64,000 nucleotides of DNA from Epiperipatus broadwayi (Eukaryota > Onychophora > Udeonychophora > Euonychophora > Peripatidae), in the NCBI GenBank assembly GCA_028023455.1, contig JAQFVV010000503.1:186001-250000 (forward strand). The letters run 5' to 3'. Below, in pieces: positions 48,849 through 61,490 of the stretch (positions are counted from its first letter, which is position 1; each line of letters opens with the position of its first letter). A model generated the notes under the pieces. The model made no database searches and was not told the DNA's origin. It worked only from the letters and a program-made list of their open reading frames with translations. The translations under genes were made by a program, and so were the position numbers.

Positions 48849-48863
48849 CCACTAGAGGGAGCC
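48849..48863 (+). promoter_or_regulatory. CTCF-like motif
   Basis: CCACTAGAGGGAGCC agrees with the animal CTCF core (CCAC-AG-RKGG-RS) at nearly every constrained position and lies in a GC-richer patch within AT-rich DNA. Function is inferred only. Confidence 0.35.
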
Positions 48864-49739
48864 TAGGACTCCAGTTTTTGCTGTTTCAGGCTCCCTGTTC
48901 TATTCACCAAAGTCATAGTCCATTGTTGGATTCATAAAAAAAAAAGTTTACCAAAATGTAAGTGAATATCTGTTTTATTGTTTTTTCATCTTTAAAGAAA
49001 TTTTGAAATGGTTTTCATTCAATGATAATTGAAATTATCTATCCTTCCATTTTATGCAAATGGATGCCATTAGAAAGAGACAAAAGCTAGCTTAAATAAT
49101 TCTTGGAATCATTAAAATATTATAAACCTTTTAAAAATTTTAAATGAAACCAAATATTTCTAAAAAGAATAGACACTAGTAATCCTAATTTTATTAATAG
49201 AATAAACAGAAAATTCATTTGCACATCAAATTTCATAGAAAACATGGAATATAATATGTTAGCAATGATGGTTTTAGGAATTTTATCTTTGCATCAGATT
49301 TTAGCAGTGTTAAAGAAGTTTCAATTATTAATTTGATCTCAATTTTGAAATTGAATGTTATAGAAAATAACCTAAGCTATCACCCTGCACAAAAATCAGG
49401 TTTCTCCGATGATCAGGACAGAAGTTATCACCCCCTTTCCGGTGGATTGCCCCCCCCCCCCCCCAAAAAAAAATCAATAAATAATTTTTTTTTTCAAATC
49501 AACACAGAACTACAATGAAGTGATTCCTGAGATAAAAATATTGATCTAAAGACAAAAATGAGTACAAATGATGTTTTAGACCTAAACAGAAACTTTGAAG
49601 CTACAAATTAATCATACTTTTTAAGCAATAATTATTGAGAATTTTCCAAGGTTTAATAACAAACTTTCAGATTATACTTGAATCATTCATTACTAATAAA
49701 GACCTAAAATTCAATCAAAAGAAGCAGGATCTAACTAGT
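48864..49739. other. AT-rich non-coding DNA with a C15/A9 homopolymer junction
   Basis: C15 at 49,450-49,464 runs directly into A9 at 49,465-49,473, followed by a T-run. Such homopolymers are prone to sequencing error. No gene is seen. Confidence 0.6.
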
Positions 49740-50770
49740 ATTAACAAATAAAAATCATTGTGAACCCTGAAGGACTTTGGTTGGTGGATTTAGCAGCTGC
49801 TGTGAACATTTGCAGACAGAGGAGTCTGATGATGATCAAGGGTGATTGTTCAGCTCCATTGACCTCAGTGTGCAAAATGATATGGAAAATGATTTATTCT
49901 CATGGTGTGCAAGTAAATCCAGCTTGATTTCAAGACTACATGAATTAAATGTTGTATTGGTGGGTGTGAGTTTGCACTCCTTTTTCTCAAGTGTGGTGAT
50001 AGTGGTCATAAGGGGCTTGGTTTATTTGAGGGGATGGTTGACGATCATTGTCTAGCCCAGGAATACCTGTCGGGAGGGTGAAAGTCACTACCTTCACATG
50101 GACTTCACCATGAAGGGCTACTGCACCCCTTGATGGATTATTTGATAGGTCAGTGTTGACTTGCACTCACTATCATTAGTTTTCATTTGTTAGCTTTAAA
50201 TTTAGTGCATTTGTAAAGCGGTTAGTCTGTTTTAAGCCACCACCATTTTTTTTGTAACATTGATGGAGTTCTGCTTTGTGGGCATGGGTCTGCACTCCCC
50301 TTTTTTTTTCAGGGGTGGTTGGTGGTAGACATTAGGTATCTGGTTTATGGTGTGGGCTGTTAACAATTTTGCCACTGCCCAGAACACCTGCTGGGGAGCT
50401 ACATTGTCAAAGTTGGTGCTATTCCTGCTCTGATAGGCTGCTGTGTCCCCAGATAGGTTTGTTTTGGGCAGTATCAATCTGGCTCTTTACTTATTACTTC
50501 TTAGTTTTTACCCAAATTGGCTTTCCAATTTTGCTCATTTGGACTGCTAATTGGGAGGCAGAGGTATTCAGAAGGGTCTTGACATGGCTCGGCTGTGGTT
50601 TGAGAGTTTATTGTTTGGTGAAATTGGACCTTGGACCTCGCTGCCTGTTGTGGTGGTTGGCACAATGCTGGACTTCACCTATTCAGTTGAACATTTGAGT
50701 CTTAGCTTTGGGGCCCCAGGGGTGGGATCATTGGGTGATGGTTAACTTCTCGACAGCCAGACCATGTGTG
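49740..50770. repeat. GC-richer block with diverged direct repeats, about 315-bp offset
   Basis: GC rises to near 45% for 1 kb. The series GTG(A/G)GT-TGCACTCC, a T-rich run, GGGGTGGT/GTGTGGTGATAGTGGT, TGGTTTAT, then CCCAG-A-ACCTG occurs at about 49,963-50,080 and again at about 50,281-50,400. Open frames inside (for example 50,369-50,698 plus) overlap in several registers and share no domain, so they are not called as genes. It is best read as an old tandem or composite repeat of unknown class. Confidence 0.4.
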
Positions 50771-51040
50771 TTGTTTATCTGAGAATTTTTTGGATATCAC
50801 AAAAATAAAGATCACTTTTAAAGTCCATTCATTTCAATTTATTTATAGATTTAAACTTAATTTATTAATTGCTAGTACATTCATAATATATTATGTCCAA
50901 GAGCATTAATTATGATCAGAAGTAATATTATGAGCCTAACATTTTATATCTATTTTTATAGTTATTTTAGCACTTATGTTGGCACATGTAGATAAAAATA
51001 TTGATGACTTTTTTTACATTATTCCTTAAATCTGGAATAC

Positions 51041-51620
51041 GCTAAAGATTATTAGCTTCATATTTTATTATTTTTCTTTTAAATCCAGTCATGAGGCTTG
51101 ACTTTTTATTTAGTCTTGTAATGATTGACCCTGGAGGTGTAAGTTTATAATGTATAATTATTTATATTTATTCTTTACTGATCTTTGCATATGACTATTG
51201 ACTATATACTTTTGATGATACTAATAATATTATGTTTCCAATGATTTCTAAAAGTTGATTCTATATTTGTATTCATTTTATTTACTTTGGAAATTTGTTT
51301 GGGATGATTCCCAGTTCTCCCTGTATAACTAACTATTCATTCTGTTACAATGCTAAAAGATTATTAGCCTTTGATGTTATAGTCACTTTTAAATTCAATT
51401 CTATTGTCTGATTCTCTTAGTGCCTAATAATAGTAGTGATATAGATTTATAAGTTATAACTACATATATTTATTTTTTGATGATCTTTGATCATGCTCAT
51501 TGATTATGTGCTTTTTACAATGCTATATTATTATGTTTATTATTATTTACTTCCAGTGATCTCTGAATCCTAATCCTTTCCTTGTATTTATTCGATTTCA
51601 CATTTGGTAACTATTTTCAC
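51041..51620. repeat. Diverged tandem duplication, about 311-317-bp period
   Basis: GCTAAAGATTATTAGC at 51,041 recurs as GCTAAAAGATTATTAGCC at 51,352. Both copies continue in order through TATATTTATT, TGATCTTTG-ATATG, a TATTATGTTT word and TTGTATT-ATT to a TTTGG ending. The period is close to that of the GC-richer block just upstream, so one array may have drifted to different compositions. Confidence 0.55.
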
Positions 51621-53699
51621 TATCTGGGATTGTTTAAGTAAATTTTTTGGAGATCATGAGAGGTTTAAATTTTTACTTCTAGATAACCATAGTTAAACAT
51701 TCTAACCATCTAAAATGGTTGTAATAAATTATGTAACTATTGTTCACTAAAGAATAAAACAAGAGTAAAAAAACTACTAATATATTTTTCATTACCTGGC
51801 AATTTAAAATTTTGAAAAATCAGTTGAGTAACATCTTTACCTTTGTTTTTTGAACCTATATTTGCAATATTTTAGAAATGGAAAAGATATTTCACCAGTG
51901 GTGGCCTGCAAAATTTTTAAACGGGTATGTTTTATTAAAGGTCACTGTCAAAAAGTAAGCAAGACAAAAACAGAGCATCTATTTTATTTTTCCATACCAA
52001 TCATTGTTAAAAAATCTAATACGTTTTTTTTATTTTTACTACTGCTGTTGGATAAATAATAATGTCTGGATAGATCGACCTTGAGTCTTTCTTTCAATTT
52101 TTTTATGTAATAACAATTTGAAATATTTATATATTCAACACTATTACCCATCATGATAAATATTTAAAATAATATTTCTTTTATTATTTTGTTATATTTT
52201 TTGTAATGAATATTTATATATTAATTATACATGTTAATTACAAAAAAAAACAACAATATTTTATTGCTCATCTTAAATGAAAACATTAGAAATGTATTCA
52301 CTCTGAAGAGAAATTAGAACACATAAACATATCACTCTCAAATACATATTGGTGCTGAAGCAGTGAGCAGTTGCTTACTAATTACATGCATTGATAAAGC
52401 AAATGAATCTCACTGGAATTTGCTGGAATTCACCATATGTAATGATGCTGGCACTGCCGTAAGTAGCGGTATCTTTGAAAACGTTTTTATTTGCATAATG
52501 ATTGTGCAACACATTGAATGATTGTTATATTATTATGTTTAAGCACAAATTTAACGTTAACCCTAATGGCAAAAAAGCACAAATTTAATTATTATTTTTT
52601 CTGAGAATGCTACAGTGCCATCTGCTTGTGGACCAACCTCCACTGTATTTCACATTGCGTATTTGGCGACTATGGAATTTTTAATTACTACTTTCTATAA
52701 GTGTGTAATTTAAAAAATGTATATAAAAAATATATTGATTTGATTTTTAACAAAAAAAGTTAACGTTTTCTTGAGCGAAAAAATAAACAGAACTCTAATA
52801 GATATATATCTCTTGGATATTTTTTTGAAAACTGCTTTAACACATCTTTGCTTTTTTCTCATCTAATTAAAACACTGATACTGAAAGCTATCTTGTCACA
52901 TTTTATTTTAAAACACTAAACTATTATAGCAATTTTAAAAAACACAACTTATTTCATTGGGTAATATTAATGACTTTCAAAATGAAAGAAATCAATAATT
53001 TAATGAAAAAGCTGCATAGATATATAATATATTTATAGAAAAGTAAATGTATTTGTCAGAAAATATATCTTTAACTGTTACTATGGATACAGTAATCTCA
53101 TCTATTATAATAAAATCTTTTGAAATGACAAATATTTTAAATCTAAGAAGAATGAAAAAACTTCAGACAATGACGAAATCATTATATATATATTAAATAT
53201 AAGTAAAATTCAAATCTTCGTTTTAACATATATATATTAAATAAGTAAGTGAAGAAATACATAAATTATTGGCAAAGATATACAAGATGTTTAAATGATA
53301 AAAAGAAATTTAAGCAATTAAAAAATACAATAATAATACAGGCAGTCTACCGTTAATCTGAATACTCTAATTCAAACACTTCTGTTATTAACACACAAAA
53401 TTGCAAAGCATAGTTTTATTTTATTACTTTAATTATTTCTGTGTAAAAATACTGACTGATATAAATATAATTATATTCTATATTTTAAAATATTATATTC
53501 TTTTCATTAAAATAGATAGTAAAAGTAAATGATCTTTTAAATTTTCAGTAGTGTTTGAGTTTGTTGCTGAAATATGAAATTTAACAAATCCAAACAATTA
53601 CTGAAACCATTGATATTAGATTAATGGTAATCCATCTGTTTTAATACTTAAAAAAAGATGGAAAAAAAATTGAAAATTACAAACCTATCTACCTTTTGT
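51621..53699. other. AT-rich non-coding DNA
   Basis: Includes a GC-richer patch at about 52,330-52,670 that ends in AGTGCCATCTGCTTGTGG (52,614-52,631), a weaker CTCF-like word on the minus strand. CAAATCTTCGTTTTAACATA at 53,211-53,230 is the exact reverse complement of 14,302-14,321. No gene is seen. Confidence 0.45.
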
Positions 53700-53792
53700 C
53701 AGTTCTATAGATTCTTCTTCTTTTTCTTCTTCTTATTAATTTTTTTCTTTATCTTCATCTTTTTTTTCTTATTATTATTATTATTATTACAT
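53700..53792. repeat. Compound (TTC)n / (TTA)n low-complexity tract
   Basis: Pyrimidine-rich TTC units pass into seven TTA/ATT units. Open frames here on both strands are products of the repeat. Confidence 0.9.
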
Positions 53793-54899
53793 AATTCGTT
53801 TAATATCTTCTCTCTTTTCTTTGCACTTGTAATTTTGAAGATATAAATGTTCAGACATTTATAAAGAAAAGATACACATCTTATTTTAAAAATTGGATTT
53901 ATTCTTGATGAACATGCTTTCAGTACAATGCATACCATAATTATCACTATATTACATTACTATTATTGGTGGTGTTTAAGTATACTTGCTTATATTAAAA
54001 TTCATTTTAATTTCTTATGCAGTTATGTAAATTTTATTTGAAATTTTTTTAGAGCCCATTTCCATGAGATAGGGGTGCTAGTATCTTTTTTATTTATCAT
54101 GTATTGATCTTTGGCTATGGTCCAAGGCTTTTGAATTTTCCTTTTTTTTATCATCCCTCTCAGTACAAACAATTTTTGCTTTAGATAAATCAAATATATG
54201 GCCATATTATTGTTCATGTTCTATGAAAGAGTACTCATTACTTGTTTTAGCTTAAGTTTAGAGATATTTGTGTTGGGCCAATCTTGTAGATAGATTGGCT
54301 TTTTATTCACCATGATAAGCATATAAGCAATTGGCTTGAATGCAAGAGATTTTGTAAACTATTTTGATGAGCCAATTTTGTGGACAATTTATCTTTCGAA
54401 TCATTCAGTAAATTATTTAAAGCCTAGGGAGAATGAAAGCTTATATTAATTTTTTTTCAGACAGATTCTTTTTAATTTTCTAAACATTTTGGCACATATA
54501 GTAAGCTTATCCATTTCTTGGTATTTTCAAGTTTATATTGCAGTGGAGTTTTTTTTTTTATTTTCTTATAGAATCTATTGATCATACTATAAATTTTATT
54601 AATATTGTACGGCATATGTTCGTCCCACATAATAAATATTTGCAAATATATTCACAAGAAAGAATTGATACATATAAAAGAAAACAAGAGAAATCATCTT
54701 ATTTTGCTAATAAAGATGATTATAAAGAGAAATTAAACCAGAAAATTAATATTCTCCAAATTTAATCAAATAGCCTTTTATAATTTAAAATATAAAAAGA
54801 ATACATTTATCTCATCCATACTTAGAAAACTATGTGGAAAAGTATTTACCAAAATTGAATATCTCAAAATGCAACCATCGGCTACAATAGTAGCAAGAA
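53793..54899. other. AT-rich DNA upstream of the decayed Penelope-like copy
   Basis: A 75-codon frame at 54,538-54,765 (plus) contains FVPHNKYLQIYSQERIDTYK. Its position suggests the N-terminal part of the decayed element that follows, but similarity is not certain. Confidence 0.3.
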
Positions 54900-55826
54900 T
54901 ATTGGAGATTATAAAATAACACAAAGAGAACAGTCCCAAAGATTTTGGAGGATCGTACTTTTGTAATGTGGCAAAAATGATTGTGATCTGGTTATCTGAA
55001 GAATTAAGATTTGGCACAAAAACAGTCAATTTGTCTTATGAATTTATAAATAACATTAAAAACTTAAAAATACACAATAAAATTACAAAATATTATCATT
55101 AGATGTTAAAGAGATTTACAGATCTATACCTTATTTACACTCTATAGAATATATTTATGAAATGCTTCAAAATGTCAACTATAATGTACATAAAAAGAAT
55201 TTCTAATATAAACATTAAAATAAATCAGCAAGAATATTGTTGCAGTTGAAAGTGGTAACATTATCACATACAATATGGATGGACAATGGGCCTTCCATTT
55301 AGTAATATTATATATAATCTATACTTATCAAACATTGAAAATAACATTATATCTAAGTAACTTCCCACCTTCCAACATACTTGAGATATGTAGATGACAT
55401 GATGTTATATGCAGATGACATTCAAATCATAGATGTTCATCACAAATTAGAAAAGGTATCTTCATTAATCTGGACTATCAATAAAGAAGATGTGAATCAA
55501 TGTATCAAATTTCTGCATCTTTATGTTCAAGGACAGCCACATTTCTAAACTATAAATTGATACTAAAACCATTAAATATAAGAGGTGTGATCCAACCTAA
55601 TTCAAAAACACCCATGGCCCAGAAATTTTCTGGGCTCAAAGCCTTTTTACATAGGAATGCAAAATTTTGTAAATTTGAAATTGATCACAAAAACAACATA
55701 GATGCATATATTAAGGATCTGCAAATATGAGATATAATATTAATAAAATGTATAGTATGATCAATAAATTTTGCAACAGAATAAAAAAAAACCCACTGCT
55801 GTTTAAACCTGAAGATACTGAAAAAT
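54900..55826 (+). pseudogene. Decayed Penelope-like reverse transcriptase
   Basis: Fragments of a Penelope-type RT appear in order across several frames: LSLDVKEIYRSIP at 55,093-55,131 (first catalytic-Asp motif), GLPFSNIIYNLYLSNIE near 55,290-55,340, RYVDD at 55,384-55,398 (palm), then MAQKFSGLKAFLHRNAKFC in the frame 55,500-55,730. The last corresponds to IAHKLSSLKSFLFRNNKLC of the copy at 40.4 kb. Multiple stops and frameshifts separate them. The endonuclease is absent; similarity stops at a microsatellite (55,833). It is the only one of the three copies that keeps the RT palm. Confidence 0.85.
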
Positions 55827-55832
55827 AGACAA

Positions 55833-55913
55833 GCTGCTGCTGCTGCTGCTTCTTCTTCTTCTTTTTATTATTATTATCATCATCATCATCATCATCATCA
55901 CCACCACCATCAT
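55833..55913. repeat. Compound trinucleotide microsatellite
   Basis: Successive runs of GCT, TTC, TTA, TCA and CAC units, each differing from the previous by one base, over 81 bp. It sits exactly at the 3' break of the decayed Penelope-like copy. Confidence 0.95.
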
Positions 55914-58900
55914 AACAACGTAACTATAATCTTTGATTCAAGCTAGTCAAAAAAATAGATTTAGGATCTAAAATGTCTTTAATTACTTAGACAAACAATA
56001 TCTAATGAAATATTTACAATTGAAAAAAAAGGAAAAAAAAATTCAAACTGAAAGCCAGCATTGTATAGCAGAATTGTTATTTCAGTAAACAGATATGTGG
56101 TCAGTAAATGCAGCAAGTAAATCACTGACCATGTTAGTAAAATGGCACATAAAGAATGAAAATATAAAAATAATTTAATGAAATTTGAAATTAATTACAT
56201 CATTGAAGTGGTCATGTGAAAATGTGTATATTATCTACTTGAAGGTAGGTTGTGATATTTCATTATAAAATGCTAGGATCAAGAAATAACACATTACTTT
56301 CACCAATAATAGTTTTTGTCTGTTACTCCCTTAACAGATATATTTTAACATTTTAAATTTATACCTGCATAATACAAAATTCCATATATCATTAATTGTT
56401 TATAAATTTTCCATTTTATATTAAACTTTAATAAAGTTTTCATTGTATGAATTATTTTTAAAAAATTGATTGCCATCATAAATTGATAAGAAAAATTAAG
56501 GCTTCACCACATAAGATGTACCAAAAAATACTTAGATTAAGTCAAATCATCAACCTTGATATTTTATAACTACTAATAATTCTTAAGTGGAAATACACTG
56601 AAATAATAGTTAAACTGCATAATCTTTTAATTAAAATAAAAATGCATTGGGTTAATTATCAAAACTATTTAAGCTAACTACTATAATGGTATTATATTAT
56701 TGTTGTGGGCATAATGTTTTGACAATCTGTATGATATATAGAATATGAAAAGAAAATTAAAATGTTATTTTTTTATTATTATTTGTCATTCAATATATAT
56801 CACTGCTTTTTTAATATAATTTTGTGAAAATTTTAATAAAACTACTTTTAAGTACTATAATTCCTTCATATAAATTATATTTTTATTATAATTATTATAA
56901 TGAGATGGAAGATATAATAAATAATTATTTTGTAAAAAAAATATTATTAAAACTGATTTTTTGAAATTTATTAATATCACTAAAATCATTAACAGTGGTT
57001 GTGCATTCTTATATATAATAAGTAATTATGAGAAGTAGTATTTTATTATAACATTATTTAAAATTCTGTCTACTATCAAAGAGTCACTGCATATTAAGAG
57101 AAATAGAAATGGTATAAGGAAAAATAAATCATGAGTATCTTTAGAAGAGATGAAAGCAATTGCTTTAAAATATATGTGGCCTTTCCTGTTATAGATAAAT
57201 TAATACATCTATAAGTAGTGATTATGATTCACATATAAAAGTAAATAGGACTATATCATTTGGAAATATATTTGAAAAATTTGATAAATGACAATAATAA
57301 TTGATTTCAATAACAGAGTTAGATAAGCATTGCATAATCAATGAACATAAATAATGATGTCACAGATGAAGGCTTTGTGACCTATTTATAATTAAATTAA
57401 TGTCCATTCAGGTGTAAAATCTCCAAAATAGAAAATGCATTTGGTCTTTTATTACTTTGCTATTCAAAGAAAAGATCTCAAGTTTTTAAATATAAAATTT
57501 TATATCTAAAGGATTTATTTATTCAACTACATAGATCTGAAATTTATGAGAAAGATGATCTTACTAAATTTTTTAACAATGTTATTAAGGATAAGCTATT
57601 TCATTATTTTTAAAACTTGTTTTTCTATTATATACAAAAATGATATCTTTCCACTTAATATATTTTTTTATTTCCATTCAATGTTCACTGATTATTTAAT
57701 TTGTACCTAAGAGTGTGTGTAAAATTATATACTGCAATATAAGACCAATTATTGAGATATTTTGCATCATGGGAACAGATTATTAAAAGTCCTATAAACA
57801 CTTATGAACTATATAGATTATGATTTAATTCTGTTGTATTAGTTTTGTATACTGCAATTTATGAAGATCATTGAAAGAAAATATATTTTTATATTTTTAA
57901 ACTGAAATATCAACTATAATTAACCACTTTTATTACTATTTAGCTTAATGATTCTTTAAAATAATTAATTAATTCTAGTGCCAATGTCATATGATAAGAA
58001 GACAATCACATAGTGTGCAGTATGATTTATTTCCCAATCAGAATCTGATAGTAAACACACACTGACAAATGAACCTCTTACATAAGCAAAATGACATTTA
58101 AATAGCCAGCTGCTGAGTTTTTAATTTGGTTCAGTTAAAAGAAAAGGCAAGATTTTCATCTTGTAGACTCATATATTTACTATTTCTTTAATTTAAAAAT
58201 GATTAATAGAATGTTTTATGCTTTAAATATAACCTATAAGATATTTGTAATAATAAGTAATATTCAAATTGTCAGATTATTTATAAATCAATAATGGGTG
58301 GGGGGGGGTCTTTATTAACTTTTACTTAAGTAGTTATTATCTTAATGTGTGTTTTTAAATATATTTAACATTTTACTTTAAAAGTCAAATTTATTTATAT
58401 TGAGATAGAATACAAATTCTACTGTGTAGCTATATTTAATATGTTGAAAGTAGCGATATAGTTATTTCAACTAAATATATATGCCTGTTATTTTGTCACA
58501 TTTTTATCTCTATGTTGCAGTATGAAAATAGTAACAAAATTATTTAAGGATGTTCTATAACATTTTGGAAATTATGATAGCAAGATCATTACACAAATTT
58601 ATGTTCTGAGCATGGTATATGTCATATTATTAAAACTACAATGGAACAGTAAATTGTTCTACAATATGGCATGTAATATGCATTAAGAGCAACTTAAAAC
58701 TACTTTACAATGAATTTGAACTACAATTAGGTAAGCTGTTGATATTTTACAAAGCAAAATATTTACAGCAAAAGATGTTTAAAAGAGCGTTTTACAAAAT
58801 GGCAATAAAAAGTTTTAAGAATAACGTTGATATATGAAGATATATTTCTAATTCATTCGTTGTTTGTTAAATCATTTTTTAAAAAAAAAAACTTTTTAAT

Positions 58901-58959
58901 TATCTGCTTTATCTCTGACTCTTTCACTTTTTTATTCTATACTTATTTTGTCCATACTT
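55914..58959. other. AT-rich non-coding DNA
   Basis: Three kilobases with no supported gene. The only irregularity is a G-run (GTGGGGGGGGG) near 58,298. Confidence 0.55.
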
Positions 58960-59545
58960 ATTTATGAATAAATATATTATTAATCAATCTCAGAATATTC
59001 TTGTTCAAATATATTACCCAGAATTATTTACACGCAAATTTCACAAGTCATTTTTAAAAAACATGCAATTACAGTTTTACTTTTCATTTACCAATACCCA
59101 TTTATTCAGTCTGGTTAAAGGATAATTTTTATTTTATCTGACATCCAACCATATATATTGTAAATAGATCAACATTGATATCTGAAAAGGCTGTAACTTA
59201 TTATTTGTGGCAAACATATTTCATAAATTAATCAAGCCAGCTTAATATTTCAGATATATACATTTTTAACCTCACTTGATTATATGAAATGGTAATCTGG
59301 CTTTATTCATTTATGAACTAAAATCAGTGTTAGCCATATTGGATATCAATATTTATTTATTTCCAATATATGGTTGCAGGTCAGATGAAAAAGGAATTCT
59401 TTTTTTAACAGACTGAATGTAGTAGCTTATTGATAAATAAAAAAATCAAATTGTATTTATAAGTTTGGAAGTCTGCTTACAAGTAATTCTGGGTAACATA
59501 TATGAATGAGAATGTTCTGAGATTGATTGTATTCATAAAGATTGT
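58960..59545. repeat. Long imperfect inverted repeat, arms about 270 bp
   Basis: The left arm (about 58,960-59,262) and right arm (about 59,270-59,545) are reverse complements at roughly three-quarters identity with small indels. Matching pairs, from outside in: AATCAATCTCAGAA, TTACCCAGAATTA, ATTCAGTCTG, ATCTGAC-T-CAACCATATAT, TTGATATC and AAGCCAG. There is almost no loop. No coding frame is present. It behaves like a foldback or MITE-type element, or a diverged inverted duplication. Confidence 0.85.
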
Positions 59546-60099
59546 ATATTTAAGCAATTTTAATAGATTGGTTTACATGCAGTTGAAATTAGTAACATAT
59601 TATTAATAAACATTCATTCACTTTGTTCAATTTAGAAAATATGATTAATTTTAAATATTTAACATATCCCTAATATGCGTTTTTATATCATATTTTATTT
59701 AGTAAATTTAGATAATACATTAAACTCATGAATATTGCTTTTCTTAAAAAATACATTAAAAACAATAGCAAATACTATCATTAAGAAGCTATTATGTTTC
59801 TAGTAATTATCTTGTTTTATTAAGGAAACAATCTGTAATCCTATTTTGTATTATGGGAAGATTTTTATTCTATATTAATTATATAGGTTTTATTAATAGA
59901 ACAGTGCATAATAAAAATAATAATTGAACTAAGCGTATATCTCATTTTTATAAATATTTTTCTAAGAGGTTCTGAATAATAAAGCAAAATATTAGAATCT
60001 TTTTTTTTTCATATGTGTAAACAAAACCAAATATTATTAATAATATTGTTAAAGTTATGTTTTTCAATAAACAGTGCATTTACACTTATATATATATTC
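59546..60099. other. AT-rich non-coding DNA
   Basis: No supported feature. Confidence 0.5.
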
Positions 60100-61147
60100 A
60101 AATGTATAAATAAATATTTAAAAATACAGTATTTAAAAGCTTATAAAAAATATATGTATAACCGTCACTTAGGAGCACTTTCAACCAACTTGTGGCTTTG
60201 TCAACTATCACGTTTAAAATGTCAGCTTTCCCATAATTCTATGATGTCAACTTTCCCATAATTTTGTGATCTTAATGTTTGCTGCTTGCCTATTAACCAA
60301 ATGTTGCTGGTATTTACATATGAACATCACCTCTTAACCTTTGTAAATATGCATCAGATAAAACTAAAAATATTGAAACTTATTATAATGAATTGTTAAA
60401 AGTTGGATACAATTATGATTCTGTTTATTATACTATTAAAAATTTTACTTATAAATATAAAAATAATAAAAGTGTTAATTCTTTTGATAAAAAATTGTGG
60501 ATATCAATACCATATATTTCAAATCAACAGGCAAGTTTCATTAAGAAAATTTATAAAGGAATATGTGATATTGCATTTTATGCACCACCTACATTAAATA
60601 AATTAATAAACAATTCAAAGGATAAAACTTTATTTACAAATAAAAATTGTATCATTTACAAATGGACATGTGGGTGTGGCCATGGATATATAGGTGAATC
60701 GAGGTGCATGTTAGAAAAAAGAACAAAGGAACACTTATTGTTATTTAAAAGAGTTCAAAATACAAAACAAAATTTTCAAAATAATAATAATTTATCAGCT
60801 TCTGTCTTTTATGACTATAATAAATCATGTATATATGGTTTTGATTTTAATTATAACAACGTAAAAATATTGGAAATTGAAAGAAATAATAATAAAAGGA
60901 AAATTGAAGAGGCGATGTTGATATGTAAATACAAGCAACATTTGGTTAATAGGCAAGCAGCAAACATTAAGATCACAGAATTATGGGAAAGTTGACATCA
61001 TAGAATTATGGGAAAGCTGACATTTTAAACGTGATAGTTGACAAAGCCACAAGTTGATTGAAAGCATTCCTAAGTGATGGTTATACATATATTTTTTATA
61101 AGCTTTTAAATACTGTATTTTTAAATATTTGTTTATAAATTTGCATA
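60100..61147 (+). mobile_element. Penelope-like element with an inverted copy of its 3' end at its 5' end
   Basis: Segment 60,100-60,335 is the reverse complement (about 93% by eye) of 60,907-61,147, the 3' end of the element, including the last 30 codons of its protein. The coding frame begins directly at the inner border of the inverted arm. Within each arm the word CCCATAATTCTATGATGTCA is followed by a second CCCATAATT, a small internal duplication. The layout (inverted terminal copy, 5' truncation) is typical of Penelope-like elements. Confidence 0.9.
60339..60995 (+). pseudogene. Penelope-like RT end plus GIY-YIG endonuclease, 5'-truncated
   Basis: The frame is open from 60,339 to TGA at 60,993-60,995 (218 codons) without internal stops. 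LCKYASDK at the start corresponds to LCKYSSDK of the copy at 40.4 kb. Then come WISIPYISNQQASFIKKIYK, the endonuclease IYKWTCGCGHGYIGESRC with conserved Arg and EKRTKEH, and ERNNNKRKIEEAML. RT palm and fingers are missing, so this is a non-autonomous remnant even though the frame is clean. There is no proper ATG start. Confidence 0.9.
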
Positions 61148-61429
61148 TATTATTTTGAAGAAATACAGACATTGATTTATAATATATATATATATTATAC
61201 TAACATCATTATTTTTTAGATATTAATATTGTATAGTTAGCAGAACTAGTTAAAAAATTTTAAGTAAAAAAATGAACTTGTTTGTAAAGATTTCATTTAC
61301 ATTAAAATAATCTTCAAGCTGCACAATCAATTTCAACTAAAAATCATATATGAGACATACTGGTGAATTTGTTTATTTTTTATCTTCAGAGTTTTCATCA
61401 ATTGAAAAAATAGACACAACTAATAAAAA

Positions 61430-61433
<4 letters not shown>
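61148..61433. other. AT-rich spacer
   Basis: No supported feature beyond a short TA tract at 61,181-61,195. Confidence 0.5.
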
Positions 61434-61479
<46 letters not shown>

Positions 61480-61490
61480 TGTTTATTAGT

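Noticed and set aside
50232-50745. Several overlapping open frames in the GC-richer block
   Set aside because: Three registers on two strands are open at once, which indicates low stop-codon frequency from composition and not a gene.
53658-53947. Phe/Leu-rich and Lys-rich frames
   Set aside because: They are direct products of the TTC/TTA low-complexity tract.
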